64,000 bases of DNA. Source: Fistularia commersonii (taxonomy: Eukaryota; Chordata; Actinopteri; Syngnathiformes; Fistulariidae). The notes under the pieces were generated by a model. That model saw only the letters and a program-made list of their open reading frames with translations, ran no database searches and was not told where the DNA came from. The stretch covers positions 9,513,501 to 9,577,500 of the forward strand of contig JBBMNZ010000015.1 in assembly GCA_037954325.1 (NCBI GenBank), in the 5' to 3' direction. The first letter of the stretch is position 1, and every line of letters starts with the position of its first letter. The translations under genes were made by a program, and so were the position numbers. Below, one piece after another: positions 1 through 11,000 of this stretch.

Positions 1-165
1 TGGATTTTTGAGTTTTCTTAAGATGTAAGCCATAATCAGCAATATTGCAATATTTCAGTTGATTTGTAATGAATCCAGAATGTGTGACATTTTTTTTTTT
101 TTGGAATTTCATTACAGAAGATATAGAACTTTATCACAATATTCTATTTTTCTGAGACAGTCCGG
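1..165. mobile_element. Tc1/mariner-type non-autonomous element, right end
   Basis: The segment ends in CTGAGACAGTCCGG followed by TA. It matches, with the same internal words (TGATTTGTAATGAATCCAG), the complete element at 53420-53700. The left part is cut off by the window edge. A terminal inverted repeat and a TA target site suggest the Tc1/mariner superfamily. No coding capacity is present. Confidence 0.75.
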
Positions 166-567
166 TATATATATATATCTCTTCATATCTATTTATTTAT
201 TTATCCATCCCTCTGTATATATATTCATCCCTGTTTATATATTAATCAATCCACTGTTTTATGGTTATAAAAACCATCTTATTATGCAGAAATGTGTCTC
301 GTTGCTGCCTTGGTTAGGCATGTCAAATTTAACAGCATCAGTTTCATCGACACTTCTATTTTTTTAGAGCGCCTGTGAATCTGATTCTGCAGGCCTCCAG
401 GCAGATTTCTTTGACTTTGACCCTGCTTGGCAACAAATAATAGCTGAATGATTGGTTAAATCCTTTAATATGAAAATACATGTATGGAAGCGCCACAGCC
501 AGGGAAAAGTTATAAAAGGAAGTAGACAAACCATTTGGGATTATATAATAAGTATTCATGGACTATA

Positions 568-598
<31 letters not shown>

Positions 599-1311
599 GT
601 ATATAATTGGTGGGCTGTCAGGGCCTGCAGGGCCTTCTCTGCTGGCCTAAAAAATATCTGAATCACAGGCTGATTTTAATTATATTTTATATTTTGTATA
701 TATGTATATAAATTTGTATATATATATATAACATTAACATTCTCAACATTCTCTCTACATATATAGTTATATATATACTGAACTATATTATATTTATTGT
801 ACCATCTATATAATTCAACCTTTATTGCACCTCTGGCTGGAGTTCATGTGAAGTTTGTTTCTGTCACCAGCAGGTAACCTGCTCCAACCTTTCCCTTCTG
901 CGCGCTGCTGTTTGTGCGTCTGCGTGTGTGTATGTGTGTGTTTGTGTGTATGTGTGAGGGTGTGTGTGTGAGCGCGTGTGTCCATGTGCGTATTTGTGTG
1001 TTTGCGTAACTCTTTGAAGTTTCATTTTCAGCGTCTCTTTGAAGTCTATCTAATTTCTGCTGATTCGTCCTTCGAACGGCGTGTGCAAATGTGTGTGTGT
1101 GTGTTAGCTTTTTAGCTAACACACACTTTAATAGCTGTGTTTAATAACCACTCGGGAGCATAGGCATCCAGAGACAAACAGCTGTTATGAGATATTTAAC
1201 ATCTCTGGCAGCACAGACAGTATAACTCCTCTCCCTCCTTTTGTCGTTTTTATTAATTTCCTACCTTTCCCCTCCAGGAAGTAGTTGATGACAATGAAAA
1301 ATACCATGAGG
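166..1311. other. AT-rich non-coding stretch, probably gria1 intron
   Basis: No exon-like open frame was recognised. The stretch holds an alternating TA microsatellite around 564-612, more TATATA tracts at 700-790, and a degenerate TG-rich tract at 905-975. It lies 5' of the first recognised gria1 coding exon, so by inference it belongs to an upstream gria1 intron. Confidence 0.5.
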
Positions 1312-1855
1312 TACCATAATTTCCGGACTATAAACCGCTACTTTCTTTTTTGGAACACTGTGGACGAACCACTGATTTATGGATATTTTTGGGACCAACG
1401 AGCTTCGTGCACCTAAACATTTAGTCTCGTCACATCCGACAGAAAATTACCGTGAAATTCTGAGGCTATTCAATTCCGACATTGAAGAATACGACTTCGA
1501 CGGTTTTCCGTGCGCAGGAGGAAGACAAAGATAGCGATCAGCTGGAGTAGGACAAAGCGGGAATAGAAAATGGATGGATGGAATTGACTTTTACTTGTAT
1601 TATTTATTATTAATCAGCCGTGTTACAGGCGCTGTTTGTAAAAACAGCATTTCCAGTACGTATTTGTGGATGTTACCGGTATGTATTTAATTAAACGTTG
1701 AAAAAATGATTCTGTGTAAATATCCCATGTTACAACATGGACATCTGCAACTTATAGACAAGTGTGGCCTATATATGTGCATATATATTTTTTTTGTTTA
1801 TTTTTTGCCAGTGTGGCTTATATCCAGGTGCGCTCAATAATCCGGAAATTATGGT
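1312..1855. mobile_element. MITE with TACCATAATTTCCGGA terminal inverted repeats
   Basis: The left end reads TACCATAATTTCCGGAC and the right end is its reverse complement (TCCGGAAATTATGGTA), about 544 bp apart, with TA at both borders. The interior has no transposase frame. A shorter copy with the opposite interior orientation is at 11173-11454, and a right-end fragment is at 2703-2747. The structure fits a Tc1/mariner-type MITE; the class is inferred from the TA borders. Confidence 0.75.
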
Positions 1856-2158
1856 AGCTTGAGGGAACGTCTTTGTGTTTATCTCACCATTCATCGGTTA
1901 CAAGTTGTATTGCTATGTCATTTTGACAAGACAAAGGTAAAGTGTGACAATTGTCTAGTCACCTGTTATTTAAACAGTTGAATAGGTCGCCTTATTCATC
2001 ATTGCAAAAGTTGCCCCCCCACAATTATTTTGTCAGGAGCCGCCACAAAAACAAATAAAATTTTTTCCTTTCTTCTCGTTGTGTCTCAGCGAGCACCCGT
2101 AGCTTCCGAAGTTTGTCTGTGGAGGTTCTCAGACATCCAGGTCATGGTGAATTCTTGC

Positions 2159-2286
2159 CGAAATCTTCTTGTCTTGGCAACTGGACTTGAATTTCTTCAC
2201 CTGAAGACGTTTCACCCCCACCTGAGGGACTTCAGTGTCTTCAAGTGAAGAAAGTCAAGTCCAGTTGCCAAGACAAGAAGATTTCG
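2159..2286. repeat. Long inverted repeat (fold-back element)
   Basis: Left arm 2159-2209 (begins CGAAATCTTCTTGTCTTGGC) is almost exactly complementary to right arm 2237-2286 (ends GACAAGAAGATTTCG), with a spacer of about 28 bp. Transcribed RNA would form a hairpin of about 50 bp. Related words (TCTGTGGAGGTTCTC, GACAAGAAGATTTTGACA) recur at 10305-10503, so this is a dispersed fold-back repeat. Confidence 0.8.
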
Positions 2287-2702
2287 ACAAGAAATCCCAA
2301 AGTTTCTTTCGTAGTCTCCAAAGTTCCACACCTCTCTCTCTGTAAAACTGAGTAGGTTTGTTACTGCCTCCACCTTTTTGCCTTTCACTCAGAAGACCCA
2401 ATTATGCTGAATTCTTGGGCTTTTTCCCGCAGGTGTATCAAGCTGTGGACCATCTGGATTTGGCCACTTTCGCAAAACAGCGGGGTTGAAATGGCCCCAC
2501 TTATGTAGACTATGGTTAGGTATTGTACTCTTTGGCCACCCTTGCCCTGTAATTTTGTGCGGTTGTTTTTCTATGGCAGGCACCCCAAGCTCCTGCAATT
2601 GTATACTATTATTGGGATGTAGGAGTTGTGCAGTCGTATTTTTTTTTATTTCTCCGTTGTATCAAAAGGCACTGCTGCTCATGGTACACTATGTTGTTTC
2701 CA

Positions 2703-2747
2703 TACGGCTTATATCCAGATGTGCTCAATAGTCCGGAAATTACAGTA
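2703..2747. mobile_element. Right-end fragment of the TACCATAATTTCCGG MITE
   Basis: GGCTTATATCCAGATGTGC followed by TCCGGAAATTACAGTA repeats the right terminus of the element at 1312-1855 with a few substitutions. No matching left end was recognised nearby. The intervening 2290-2700 sequence holds no exon I can identify. Confidence 0.6.
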
Positions 2748-3674
2748 ATTAGATTCAATATGAAACAGAGGTCATATGTGGATCAGTGAGAAACTGCCAA
2801 GGAATCCACGTTTTTGTTTTTATGTTTTTCACAGATCACGAGTTGGTTTACGAAGGTTCTGTATCGACTGGTCGGGTGTGGCAGTGACAGAGGTGGGCAC
2901 AGATACGAATTATCTCATAGCAATGTTAACAGCGGTGGGGAAAAGCTACATGGTTAAAAAAAAAAAAAAAGCATATGAAGCATGAAATAATTAGCACCTG
3001 AGCTTGGAGGGGTTCAGGCCTGATGTCTGTCAAAGGGCAAAAGAGAAACATCTTGTTTTTTTTAAGATGTTTATGGAGCTCTTCATCTGACAACCGTAGG
3101 ATCTGAAGGTTTGAGACGTCTCCGGCAAAACGCTGCTACACCGATCCTCCCGTGACAGCATTACCACAGGAAGACAGCGGTGTTTGCCTTCATTGGGGAT
3201 AGTTGGATCTGCGTCGGCTCTTTCAGGTTACTGACGAGGAGCGACGTGATTGATCTATTGTTCTTTCTTCTTTTTTTTTTTTTGTTTAAATCTTTCATAA
3301 AGACGACGCTGTCAGAATCCGCTTCTTGCAAACCGAGGCGGCGTGGTGCTCACAGAATTGTCGTCCGATGCAGACATAATCAACCTAAGACCCCTTCGGC
3401 AGGTGATGAGTCTCCCCACTCTCTGAAGCCGATGATTGACGGCGTTTTATTTTAGGGGTGTTCGCTCAAAGATGAAAATGTGCGGTGAATCGACAGAAAA
3501 CGATTGGCTGCCATCCCTCCCACTCTTTCCATCCTGTCAGCACTCATTTCCATTCATCTAGTAAGGATAGTAACCTCAGGAAGCGTAGCTTCATCTACCG
3601 AAGCGTCTCGCCTGGCGCCCACCATTGTTATTTCTTTTATGAATATTAAAGTTATTACTGTGTCATGTCAGCTA

Positions 3675-3770
3675 TTAGTCAAACTCAACTTTATTGTCAA
3701 TTTCTCAGCATGCACTGGACAAACAGAGAAAGTGACAAGATGTTTCTCACGATTGGTGACATGAAATTAA
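3675..3770. repeat. Teleost-type interspersed repeat tail
   Basis: The phrase CAACTTTATTGTCAATTTCT followed by CAGCATGCAC is one I recall as a common LINE-type 3' tail in fish genomes. It is followed by an ATA-rich run near 3775-3790. Family assignment is from memory and uncertain. Confidence 0.4.
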
Positions 3771-4062
3771 CAAAATAATAATAATAATAATTGAGAGCAA
3801 ATAAGCAGTCAAGTGCACTGTTACATCAAACAGTAAACATTAAACCATGAGGTATGAAGTACAAACTGATGTTTTATGGCACAAGAGAGTAGCAGCAGAT
3901 GTATTTTTTGTTTGTTTGTTTTTGTTTTCCTTTTTTTTTCTTTTTTTTTTGTACTACAATGGTATATGGTGCAATAGCAGCATAACACTTTTCTCTCTGC
4001 AAAGTAGCAGTGGTGCAAAAAATAAAAAGTGGTAATAGTTCGATATATTTTTAGCCAACAGG

Positions 4063-4546
4063 CTCAAGCAGGTTGGATTGGGTGGAGAAAAGTGTCAGGG
4101 GTATTATGGGATAGAAGAATATCAGCCAGAAGGAAAGGAAAGGTGTACAAGACAGTGGTGAGACAAGAGATGATGTATGGACTAGAAACAGTGACGTAGA
4201 CCAAAAGACCAGAGATGAAGATGTTGAGGTTCTCTTTGGAAATGAAGGGGATGGATAGGATCAGGAATGAGTGTATCAGAAGGACAGCATATGTTAGATG
4301 TTTTGGAGAGAAGGTCAGAGAAGCCAGACTGAGATGGTTGGGTCATGTACAGAAGGAAGGTTGTGAATATTTGTCGTAAGGCGCTGGGGTCGGAGTCTTG
4401 AGGAAGACCAAAGAGAAGGTTTATGGGCATGAAGAGGACATGGGTTAAGTTGGGGTGAAAGATGAAGATACAAAATAAAGGACTAGAAGGAGGAGTTTGA
4501 TTCCCTGTGGCGACCCCTGAAGGCAAAAACCAAAGATAAAAGAAGA
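4063..4546 (+). mobile_element. RTE-type LINE, 3' fragment (copy A)
   Basis: This stretch aligns with the 3' third of the reverse-transcriptase ORFs at 20847 and 24872. It shares AAGCAGGTTGGATTGGGTGG, GGAAAGGTGTACAAGACAG and the terminal CTGTGGCGACCCCTGAAGG. Frameshifts and substitutions break the frame. It lies upstream of the first recognised gria1 exon and is the most decayed of the four copies. Confidence 0.8.
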
Positions 4547-4796
4547 CATAAAAATTTTACTTGTCAAGGTTGGGGAAGCAGGATGTAAGTACCAGACTGT
4601 TCCCTTCGTATTGTACCGTCCGCTCAGGACATGAATCAAACTTTTGTTTGCCTTTTTAACACACATGTCCTACAGCGCTTGGAGAAGTTACTCATTTAAT
4701 TTATTTTTTTTAATTACTTACGGGGGAACAACACTTCGACACACAATGAGGAGCTGGGAATCGAACCAGGAATGTTCGGTTACTCTACCTCCTGCT

Positions 4797-4868
4797 ATCG
4801 CCCAGTGGGGGGCTTAAACCCACAACCCTGAGATTTCGAGTCTCATGCTTTACCAACTGAGCTGGCCA
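4797..4868 (-). repeat. tRNA-Lys-like pseudogene or SINE head
   Basis: On the minus strand a D-arm (CAGCTCAGTTGGTAAAGC), an anticodon stem-loop (TGAGA CTCGAAA TCTCA) and a T-arm (GTTGTGGGTTTAAGCCCCC) can be read. The body resembles tRNA-Lys, but the loop would give a CGA anticodon, the T-loop has TTTAA for TTCGA, and the acceptor stem does not pair. It is therefore a decayed tRNA-derived repeat, not a functional tRNA. Confidence 0.6.
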
Positions 4869-5086
4869 TGCTGAATCAGATGTTTGGGACTCAAGCCAGT
4901 TCACACCAGAAAGGGGAGAACAAATGGGTGCACATTAGAAATAATCTAAGTCTGTCCAAAGGATGTAGGGTAAGCATCAACTCCGGTCGCAGGGATAGTC
5001 TACGAGTGAGCAGAATGATCCAGGAACTCAAAAGAGGAACCCCGAGGAGAAGGTCAAAGTTTCACCGTGCCTCTTTGTGTATCCAG

Positions 5087-5271
5087 GTCTGGCGGTTCTG
5101 CAGAAGATCCTGGACACGGCGGCCGAACGCTTCTGGCAGGTGACGTCGGTGAACCTGGACACGCTGACGGAGGCCGCCTTCATCAAGCTGCTGGCTGACC
5201 TGGACTACAAGAAGGAGTTCCAGATCATCATAGACTGCGAGCTGGAACGGCTCAACTCCATTCTCAACCTG
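5087..5271 (+). CDS. gria1: gria1 amino-terminal domain exon
   Basis: The exon is 185 nt, preceded by TTTGTGTATCCAG and followed by GTAAAATC. It starts in phase 2 (GT completes Gly) and reads LAVLQKILDTAAERFWQVTS through CELERLNSILNL. It corresponds to the mammalian GluA1 segment beginning GLSVLQKVLDTAAEKNWQV. The AERFWQV and TEAAFIKLLADLDYKKEF parts are well diverged, as expected for the fast-evolving clamshell domain. By comparison with mammals it is exon 4. Confidence 0.9.
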
Positions 5272-7272
5272 GTAAAATCACCGCTGCCATGGAAACAACA
5301 ACGGTCACTTGGAACTAACACAAAACGTTTGGCTCACAAATGGAATTTCAGATGTGATCGAACCCTTCTCTTTCTATAAGTGATATCAGTGTTTTGTTTG
5401 TTGGAAGGTCTACCTTCTTTTCAATGTCTTGTCAATTTTTGTTACATACTTGTTACATTTCTGGAGATTTCTATATTTACAATGAGGGGGCTACAACTAA
5501 TGATGAGACCAATAGTCAACTAGTCGCCGACTACTGGAAGGACTAGCTACATTTCTTGGTTGGGTCACAAACAAAATGCTTCCAAACTTTTAACCATTTG
5601 TTTCAGGTTAGCCTAGCTTTAGCCGCCATACTTTAGCCACCTCCACACTGCTGCTTCCCTCTTTTGTTCCCGGGATTGATTTTCAAGCCGTGCATGAACC
5701 GTGCAAAACTGGAGTCACTTCAATGATTCATGAGTCGTGATTCTTTGTCTCTCTTGACTCCTTCACTAACTCATCACTGCCATTACTAGCTAAGGTAACT
5801 CACGATAAGAGACTAGACAACATGTCACTATTGTGCGACTGCTATTTAAACTGTATTTATAAAAATATATTCAGTTAATCACGCTATTAGACCTCTTGGA
5901 ATAGCAACTCAATGAACAAATCACTCAGTAGCTCACGGTAACCCCCCCCGACTGAAAAAAACAAACAACTCACTCAGTAACTCAGTGAACGAATCACTCA
6001 GTAGGTCAGATTAGCCACCCTACTCAGAAAATGTGTGACTCAAATATCCGATTCTCATTGATAAGTGAATCATATAAGCCGAAGTCAGTGAAAAGAATCA
6101 AATGTTCAGTCACAAGTGAACATGCGAGTTGTGAGATTTAACTCTGAGCTACTTTAATTGACTCCGGCGAAACACTGTGTAGCGTAATGACTACGAAAGA
6201 GACATGCTATTGTGATAGGCAACTATTTCCTATCGCTCAGATTTATCTGGCCCCTCGACATTGACATTCAAATCTTCATTAACTGCAATAAATTCGCGAG
6301 CCATAAACCCCACTCCGTTCTTGTAAAGCAAACACCCGCCAGGGTAAACACTTCCTGTTGACGAGACCCCGATGTAGTTGAATAACTGACGCTAGTCGGT
6401 AAATCCGATGGCACCGAAATACCTCCGCGGCTAGCGTCCAAATCAGCTTATTATGGACGAATGGGTGTTTTCGATGATAAAAAAAAATCGGCACTCGCAG
6501 ACAGCCGCCACCAGCATGTTGCCGGCGAGGCCTCATTCTGTAGAACTCCCTCTTTCGCAGCTTGTTAAAACCATTACTTCTTCCTCAGGTGATAAGAGTT
6601 CTGCCCCTTCTGTTGGAAAGTTGCCTTCAAATATCATCCCATCGCAACAGGGAGCAATTTGTCTCCGTGCTCGGGTTTTTTTTTCCGGAGTCTTCATTTT
6701 ATGCCCTTTTATTATTTCTCATTTCGATGTTTCATCATGCTGCTGCGTTTTTTTTTTTCTTTTTTTGTTTGTGTGTGTGTGTGTGAAAATCGGCGCTTCC
6801 ATCGAAAACAATTAAAAAGAAGCTGACGGTGGAGAAACGCAACCATTAGTGTTTCGGATTTATTTGCTGGAGGTTTATTTCGCCTCATCTGAGAGCGCAT
6901 TGTTGATTCATATTTCAAACCGCGGTCTGGCGGTCCAAATAGAGGCCGAGGAGGTCGGGAGCAGCTGCCTCGTCCTCGAATCATCTTTTCTTTGCCCCCG
7001 ACCGGCCCTGCCGACACCCCTTCCTCTCCGTCTTTCTAATGGTGAGCAATTACCCCACCGGAGAGGAAGACGGGCTTCCAAATGGCAGGAGCTTGAGAGG
7101 AAACGCGCGTAATGTCCGCGTAATAGACTCCATTCATCAGGAAAGCCAATCCCTTTGTGTCGACAGATTGCGGCTCAGAAGAGGAACCTGAAGAACTACC
7201 ACTTCATCCTGGCAAACCTGGTGAGCTTCCTCTTGAGGACAAGTCCAAGTGGGGAAAGATAAGGTCTTGATC

Positions 7273-7315
<43 letters not shown>

Positions 7316-8050
7316 TCAGGGCTTCCTGGACCTGAACATCACTGAGTTCCAGAAGTTGGCGGCGAATGTGACGGGCTTTCAGCTGGTTAACCGCTCGGAT
7401 CCGGCGGTGGAGAAAATCAACCAGGACTGGATGGACTTTGACAGCAAAGACCTGAAACTGGCCCGCAGGAGACTCCGGGTACACACATTTATACAAACAC
7501 ACACACACACTCGAATGGAACAGGTGCTTCAGGAACTCTATGTTGCCAGAACCCCTCCTGGTCTGTTTGACAGCTGCTTCTTGCTTGTAAGACAAGAATT
7601 CACTGCATGCAGCGAAGGAGCCGAGCACGCTGGGTATCCGTCGATAACCCGCGGTTACTTCGCTCTTTTTGTTTTGTTTTCCCGCTGTTGACCCAGTTAT
7701 AGGTTTTCTGTTTGAAAGTGTAAAGACTTTAATACCCCAAAATAACTGTTCTTATGTAGTCAAAGAGCTGTTTGGTTTCAAATAGAGCCGGCTAGCTTAA
7801 AGATCACGTTCTCCCGCTCCCTCAGTACACGGGAGCTCTGACGTACGACGGCGTGAGCGTCATGGCGGCGGCGTTCAAGAGCCTGCTGCAGCAACGGATC
7901 GACATCTCCCGCCGCGGCAACGCCGGAGAGTGTCTGGCCAACCCTCCCGCCCCCTGGGGACAAGGCATCGACATCCAGCGAGCGCTCCAACAGGTCACAT
8001 CGTCAGCTTAAAGCATCCGGGATAAAAAAAAAAACCCTACCGAAGGCTAA

Positions 8051-8091
<41 letters not shown>

Positions 8092-11000
8092 GTGCGACTG
8101 CAGGGCCTGACGGGGCACGTTCAGTTTGACGAGCGCGGCCACCGGACCAACTACACCCTGACGGTGATGGAGCTGAGTAACACAGGCCCCCGGCAGGTGC
8201 TGCTGCTTCTCTTGCGTTTGGTTCAATTTGTTTGTTTTTTAAAGGGAGTCAGGTGAGAAGTCTGTCAGGAGACATTTACCAGTCGGTTTAAGCCTCCGAG
8301 GAGTTTCCGAGGAGTCGGTAGGGAGGCGCTGACTGTAATGAGCTCCCTCTCGTCTACCTGGTGGTGTGTTTACCTGGAAACCCTTCCGACTCACGACTTC
8401 CTTTGAACCCTCAAGCGGTTCTTTCAGTTCCGGTCCACTTCTTGCGTCGTCCCTTCCAACCCAATTTGTCTGGTTTCTCTGGTCTGCTGCGTATTCGCTC
8501 TCCCGGACCATTTGCGAATGTCTTTCGACGGATTTATTTTACCGCGGTCACAAATCTTTACTCAACAGTCGTATCTTGCCACCCGCCCGTCCGCGACTTG
8601 TATCCTCAGATCGGCTACTGGAACGAGAAGCGAGGCTACGTGAACACGGCCGTCTACAAGCCGGTCGTGGAGGAATTCTACGGGCTACAGAACAGGACCT
8701 ACGTCGTCACCACCATCCTGGTAAAGCGATATGTCCCGAGCGACGAACGCCGCCTCCTTTGCTCCTGTCGTCTCCCTGTCGGGGAAAAGAGTTTAAAAAT
8801 GTGCTAGAAATCATAGTGTTGGGGCGAGAACGCGATGGTGTCAATGTTCCCCCGACAGGAGGCGCCCTACATGATGCTGAAGAAGAACCACGAGCAGTTC
8901 GTGGGCAACGACAAGTACGAGGGCTACTGCGCCGAGCTGGCATCCGAGATCGCCAAACACGTAGGCTTCACTTACAGGCTCCAGCTGGTGGGGGACGGAA
9001 AGTACGGGACCCGGGATCCCATGTCCAAGATGTGGAACGGCATGGTGGGCGAGCTGGTGTACGGGGTGAGTGAGCAGACACAGCGTCTGTTTTAGACAGA
9101 TGGTCGTTGTAGATGCCACTCAAAAAAAAAGACTCCTGTTCACTGGGATAACTTCGGTTGGACCCAAATATTGATTGTTTTTAGTCGGACATCGTTTGTC
9201 TTAGAACCCGGACATCTCCGAAAGTCCGGTTTGAACCTCCACGTCAGCGGTTCCTGTCCATCCGTGCATTAGCCTCTGACCCAAACTTGCTCTTTGGTTT
9301 TGCAGCAAGCGGACGTTGCCGTGGCCCCGCTGACCATCACGCTGGTCCGCGAGCAGGTCATCGACTTCACCAAACCCTTCATGTCACTGGGAATCTCCAT
9401 CATGATCAAGAAACCCACCAAGTCCAAGCCAGGCGTATTCTCCTTCCTCGACCCGCTGGCCTATGAGATCTGGATGTGCATAGTCTTCGCCTACATTGGC
9501 GTTAGCGTTGTGCTCTTCCTGGTGAGGCTCAAATGCAAGGCTTCATAATAAGTTAAGACCTTGAATCGGGGGTGGGCAATTATATTGGCTAATTTTTATG
9601 CATGGGCTAACTGAGTATCATGTAAATTGAACAAAATGAAGATTGCAATTAAAATATTTTAATTTTTTTATTTCAACTTTAAAATCATTTATGATCGTAT
9701 AAATGTACTGGCATTATTTGGAATGTGATCATCCATACAAAATCGAACAAAAGGAAAAAAATAAGGAGTTTTTAAATACAATATTGATTAAAAATACTCA
9801 AAATATTAAAATATTCAAAGAAAATTGTTTGTCGGCGGGAAAAAAAAAAAAAAAAGCAAAACGGGCCAGGTGTGACACGCGGGCCGTAAAATGCCCAGGT
9901 CTGCCTCAGATCTCAGATCTTTTAAACTATTTTCATCACCGTAACCACCATTTATAACATCGCTCACACCTAATGAGCTTTTTATCCTTAAATGACAGTG
10001 TTGTCGCTATTACTGGACTCGCCAGAGCACATGGGTACACACCCAACCCATCAGTGTCCTCACAAGATGGGCACTATTCCAAGGCCAGCAGGCTCTTGCA
10101 GTGAATGTTTGCATAAGGACCTTGCATTAGCATTTTAATTTTATCCAGTCATTAGACGGAACCCGTGTATTATCTACAGTAAATTGCATTTTACTTTTAT
10201 GCAAATTTTGACACAAAGAGTCGCATGCTAGCACGCGTGTCCGAGCTCATGTGCGATTGCTGAAATTTCAGGAATGAACCGGTCCATCCGATTGAATTAG
10301 CTACGTGTCTGTGGAGGTTCTCGGTCATCCAGGTCATGGTGAATTATTGTCGAAATCTTCTTGTTTTGGCAACCGGACTTGAATTCCTTCACACGAAGAT
10401 GTTTTCACCTCTCATCCGAGAGGCTTCTTTCATTCAAGAGACTTCTTCAGTTCTAAACAGAAGGGATGAAAACGTCTTCTTGCCACGACAAGAAGATTTT
10501 GACATTAGCTAGCTTGCTAACGTGCTATCTGCATGTCCAAGGTAAGTCGTTTCAGTCCATACGAATGGAAAGGCGAAGACTCAGACAAGGAAGACGAAGC
10601 TCCTCCCTCCTCTACATCCCGACGAACCCTGGCCCCATCAGAACTAGTCCACCCTCCAGGTATCCCTTCGCCCCTGCTCGTTTTTTTATTTCACTTGGAC
10701 CGCATCCTCAGTTTTATCTGCTTGTCTGGCCAGGTTTCCCTCAGAACCAGAACCAAAGCCAGCAGAAGGAGAAGGAGGCTCCGGAACACACCAATGACTT
10801 TGGCATCTTCAACTCCCTGTGGTTCTCACTGGGCGCCTTCATGCAGCAGGGCTGTGACATCTCACCCAGGTCCTTTTTGCCACCATCCGGCCTCACACCC
10901 TTCCGACTTGGTGTTACAGATTTAAAACTCCTCCTGGGAATCGGTGTGTCTGTCAGAAGATACACGATGTATGGTGTTTCACGCCGGTCGGCCGGAGCAG

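Noticed and set aside
4797..4868. Functional tRNA gene
   Set aside because: Acceptor stem does not pair, the T-loop is altered and the anticodon conflicts with the tRNA-Lys-like body; kept only as a tRNA-derived repeat.
10660..10733. Unspliced continuation of the M1-M2 exon
   Set aside because: Reading through gives an unrelated frame downstream and loses FGIFNSLWFSLGAFMQQGCD; splicing at CCAG|GT and CCAG restores it.
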